From Clostridiales bacterium (GTDB lineage Bacteria; Bacillota; Clostridia; Caldicoprobacterales; UBA3941), in assembly GCA_012522165.1 (NCBI GenBank), contig JAAYKZ010000041.1, positions 1-7,941 on the forward strand: a DNA stretch of 7,941 nt, in the 5' to 3' direction. Below are positions 6,568 to 7,941 of the stretch, one piece after another. Both the position numbers and the translations under genes were made by a program. The notes under the pieces were generated by a model. The model did not search any database and was not told the origin of the DNA. It worked only from the letters and a program-made list of their open reading frames with translations. Position 1 is the first letter of the stretch. Each line of letters opens with the position of its first letter.

Positions 6568-7372
6568 TGTAATACTCGTTGAAAAAGGCCTAGTGGAATC
6601 TCGTGAAAAGGCAAAACGTATTATTTTGTCTGGCTCAGTATATGTAGCAGGACAGAAGGTTGATAAAGCAGGAACTCTAGTATCACCCCAAGATGAGATT
6701 CATGTTGAGGGCGATCCTATCCCTTTTGTAAGCAGGGGAGGATTAAAACTCCAAAAAGCACTGGATCTTTTTAAACCACCTGTTAAAGATAGGGTTTATA
6801 TGGATGTAGGTGCATCAACAGGCGGGTTTACTGATTGCCTACTGCAATATGGTGCAAAAAAGGTTTATTCTATTGATGTAGGATATGGTCAATTAGCCTG
6901 GAGCCTACGTCAGGATAAGAGGGTAGTAGTAATGGAGAGAACAAATATTCGAAATGTAACCAAGGATGATTTTGAGGAACTACCCCAGGGTGCTGTAATT
7001 GATGTTTCCTTTATCTCTTTAAAATTGGTTTTACCTGTTGTAAAAAAGATATTGCTGCCTGATAGCCATATAATTGCTTTAATTAAACCGCAATTTGAAG
7101 CAGGACGGGAAAAGGTAGGTAAAAAAGGGGTTGTAAGATCAGTTGAAACTCATAAAGAGGTTTTACAAGATATTTTATTTGCCTGCCGTCAGTTGGGTTT
7201 TGTTATTAAAAATCTGAGCTATTCTCCCGTTAAAGGTCCAAAAGGAAATATTGAGTTTCTTGCTCACTTGTACTATCACAGCCAAGAAGAGAGCTCCTAT
7301 GATAATAAAATAGACATTGAAAAGTTAGTCAACAAGGTAGTAGACTCAGCCCATAGAGAATTGAAAGGATAG
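6539..7372 (+). CDS. tlyA: TlyA-family RNA 2'-O-methyltransferase (S4 domain plus FtsJ-like domain)
   Basis: A 277-residue member of the TlyA/hemolysin A family, which transfers a methyl group from S-adenosylmethionine to ribose 2'-OH in rRNA; the mycobacterial member modifies both 16S and 23S rRNA. The N-terminal S4 RNA-binding domain (about residues 8-60) reads RLDVILVEKGLVESREKAKR with GSVYVAGQKVDKAG. The linker VSRGGLKL leads into the Rossmann-type domain, whose SAM motif DVGASTGGFTDCLL begins at Asp89. Lys70, Asp155 (IDVSFISL), Lys183 (LIKPQFEAG) and Glu239 (KGNIEFLAH) fit the K-D-K-E tetrad of this fold. The old name hemolysin is historical and does not imply toxin activity here. It overlaps dxs by 29 bases and is followed by nadK after 14 bases, so it is part of the operon. 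Which nucleotides it modifies cannot be told from sequence. Confidence 0.93.
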   Translation: MSTTSKQRLDVILVEKGLVESREKAKRIILSGSVYVAGQKVDKAGTLVSPQDEIHVEGDPIPFVSRGGLKLQKALDLFKPPVKDRVYMDVGASTGGFTDCLLQYGAKKVYSIDVGYGQLAWSLRQDKRVVVMERTNIRNVTKDDFEELPQGAVIDVSFISLKLVLPVVKKILLPDSHIIALIKPQFEAGREKVGKKGVVRSVETHKEVLQDILFACRQLGFVIKNLSYSPVKGPKGNIEFLAHLYYHSQEESSYDNKIDIEKLVNKVVDSAHRELKG

Positions 7373-7386
7373 GGGGGAGAATGCAT

Positions 7387-7941
7387 ATGAAGCGGATAGG
7401 ACTTTTCACTAATTTATCAAAAGATGTTCATGGAACAAAGACCAGTTGGATAGTGGCAAAGGCAAATAGCCTAGGCATTGAAATATTGGTAGCACCCCAC
7501 ATATATGATCTTATTGGCAAGGGTATAGCAGCTGAGGAGAATGCTTTTTTTTCACAATCCGATATTGTTATCTCCTTAGGCGGAGACGGTACTTTACTCC
7601 ATGCAGCATGCAAGGCAGCCCAATATAATAAGCCCATAATGGGTATAAATATGGGTAATCTAGGTTTTCTAACAGATACAGATGTGGCTCATGCCGAAGA
7701 AGCTTTACTAGCCTTGAAGGAAAAGCGTTATTTCATAGAAAAAAGAATGATGCTCAAAGGAATAGTGGTTCGAGATAAGATAGAACAGCTTTCTTTTTTT
7801 GCCTTTAATGATATTGGTATAATGAAAGAACTGGTATCAAGGATAATTCATCTTAAGGCAAGTATAAATGGACATGAAATAAATAGCTATTCAGGAGATG
7901 GTTTAATAGTTTCAAGTCCTACTGGTTCTTCTGCTTATTCC
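7387..7941 (+). CDS. nadK: NAD kinase (ATP-NAD kinase), 3' end beyond the window
   Basis: Phosphorylates NAD+ to NADP+, the cell's source of NADP(H). The frame is open for 185 codons to the window end, roughly two thirds of the usual length. The protein starts MKRIGLFTNLSKD, typical of the family, followed by the nucleotide-binding loop SLGGDGTLLHA, GINMGNLGFLTD, FAFNDIGIMKE (the NE/ND motif region) and YSGDGLIVSSPTGSSAYS, the NAD-binding signature. No frameshift is present, although it passes a run of eight T at 7545-7552. GGGGGAGA at 7373-7380 is about 7 bases before ATG 7387 and abuts the in-frame ATG 7381, so 7387 is preferred. It follows tlyA closely; tlyA-nadK adjacency is common in Firmicutes, often continuing to argR and recN, which would lie past the end. 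Confidence 0.95.
   Translation, partial: MKRIGLFTNLSKDVHGTKTSWIVAKANSLGIEILVAPHIYDLIGKGIAAEENAFFSQSDIVISLGGDGTLLHAACKAAQYNKPIMGINMGNLGFLTDTDVAHAEEALLALKEKRYFIEKRMMLKGIVVRDKIEQLSFFAFNDIGIMKELVSRIIHLKASINGHEINSYSGDGLIVSSPTGSSAYS

Overview
The window looks like an ordinary chromosomal housekeeping segment of a low-GC member of the Firmicutes, most likely class Clostridia. The evidence is the AT-rich codon use (many ATA, AGA/AGG and TTA codons), strong AGGAGG-type ribosome binding sites, and a gene order familiar from clostridial genomes: a TsaD-like protein, folD, xseA, xseB, ispA, a YuiD-type membrane protein, dxs, tlyA and nadK. All genes are on the + strand. No tRNA, rRNA, CRISPR array or recognisable insertion sequence was seen.

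Layout. Positions 2-622 hold the C-terminal two thirds of a TsaD/Kae1-like protein cut by the window edge. A 105-base gap with a weak candidate promoter leads to folD (728-1576, TTG start). folD is followed without a gap by xseA (1563-2801), xseB (2782-3036), ispA (3038-3943) and a divergent PAP2-family membrane protein (3954-4397), each overlapping the previous gene or lying within 10 bases of it. A 241-base AT-rich gap follows, the only substantial non-coding stretch, and it holds inverted repeats. Then come dxs (4639-6567), tlyA (6539-7372, overlapping dxs) and the N-terminal part of nadK (7387 to the window end).

How the genes fit together. XseA and XseB are the two subunits of exodeoxyribonuclease VII. 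Dxs makes the first MEP-pathway intermediate, and IspA condenses the pathway's C5 products to farnesyl diphosphate. The YuiD-type protein lies between these two isoprenoid genes and could act on a lipid phosphate, but that is inference. FolD serves one-carbon folate metabolism, TlyA is an RNA 2'-O-methyltransferase with an S4 domain, and NadK makes NADP.

The main anomaly is in folD. An in-frame TAA at 1466-1468 cuts the protein about 36 codons short, yet the same frame continues undisturbed through the conserved PVPGGVGPMT signature to a TAG at 1574-1576 that overlaps the xseA start. This is a single-base nonsense change, a sequencing error or, less likely, a recoding event. No novel multi-gene system is evident. 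The intergenic region before dxs, with nested inverted repeats and a 27-codon ORF, is the other place worth a second look.
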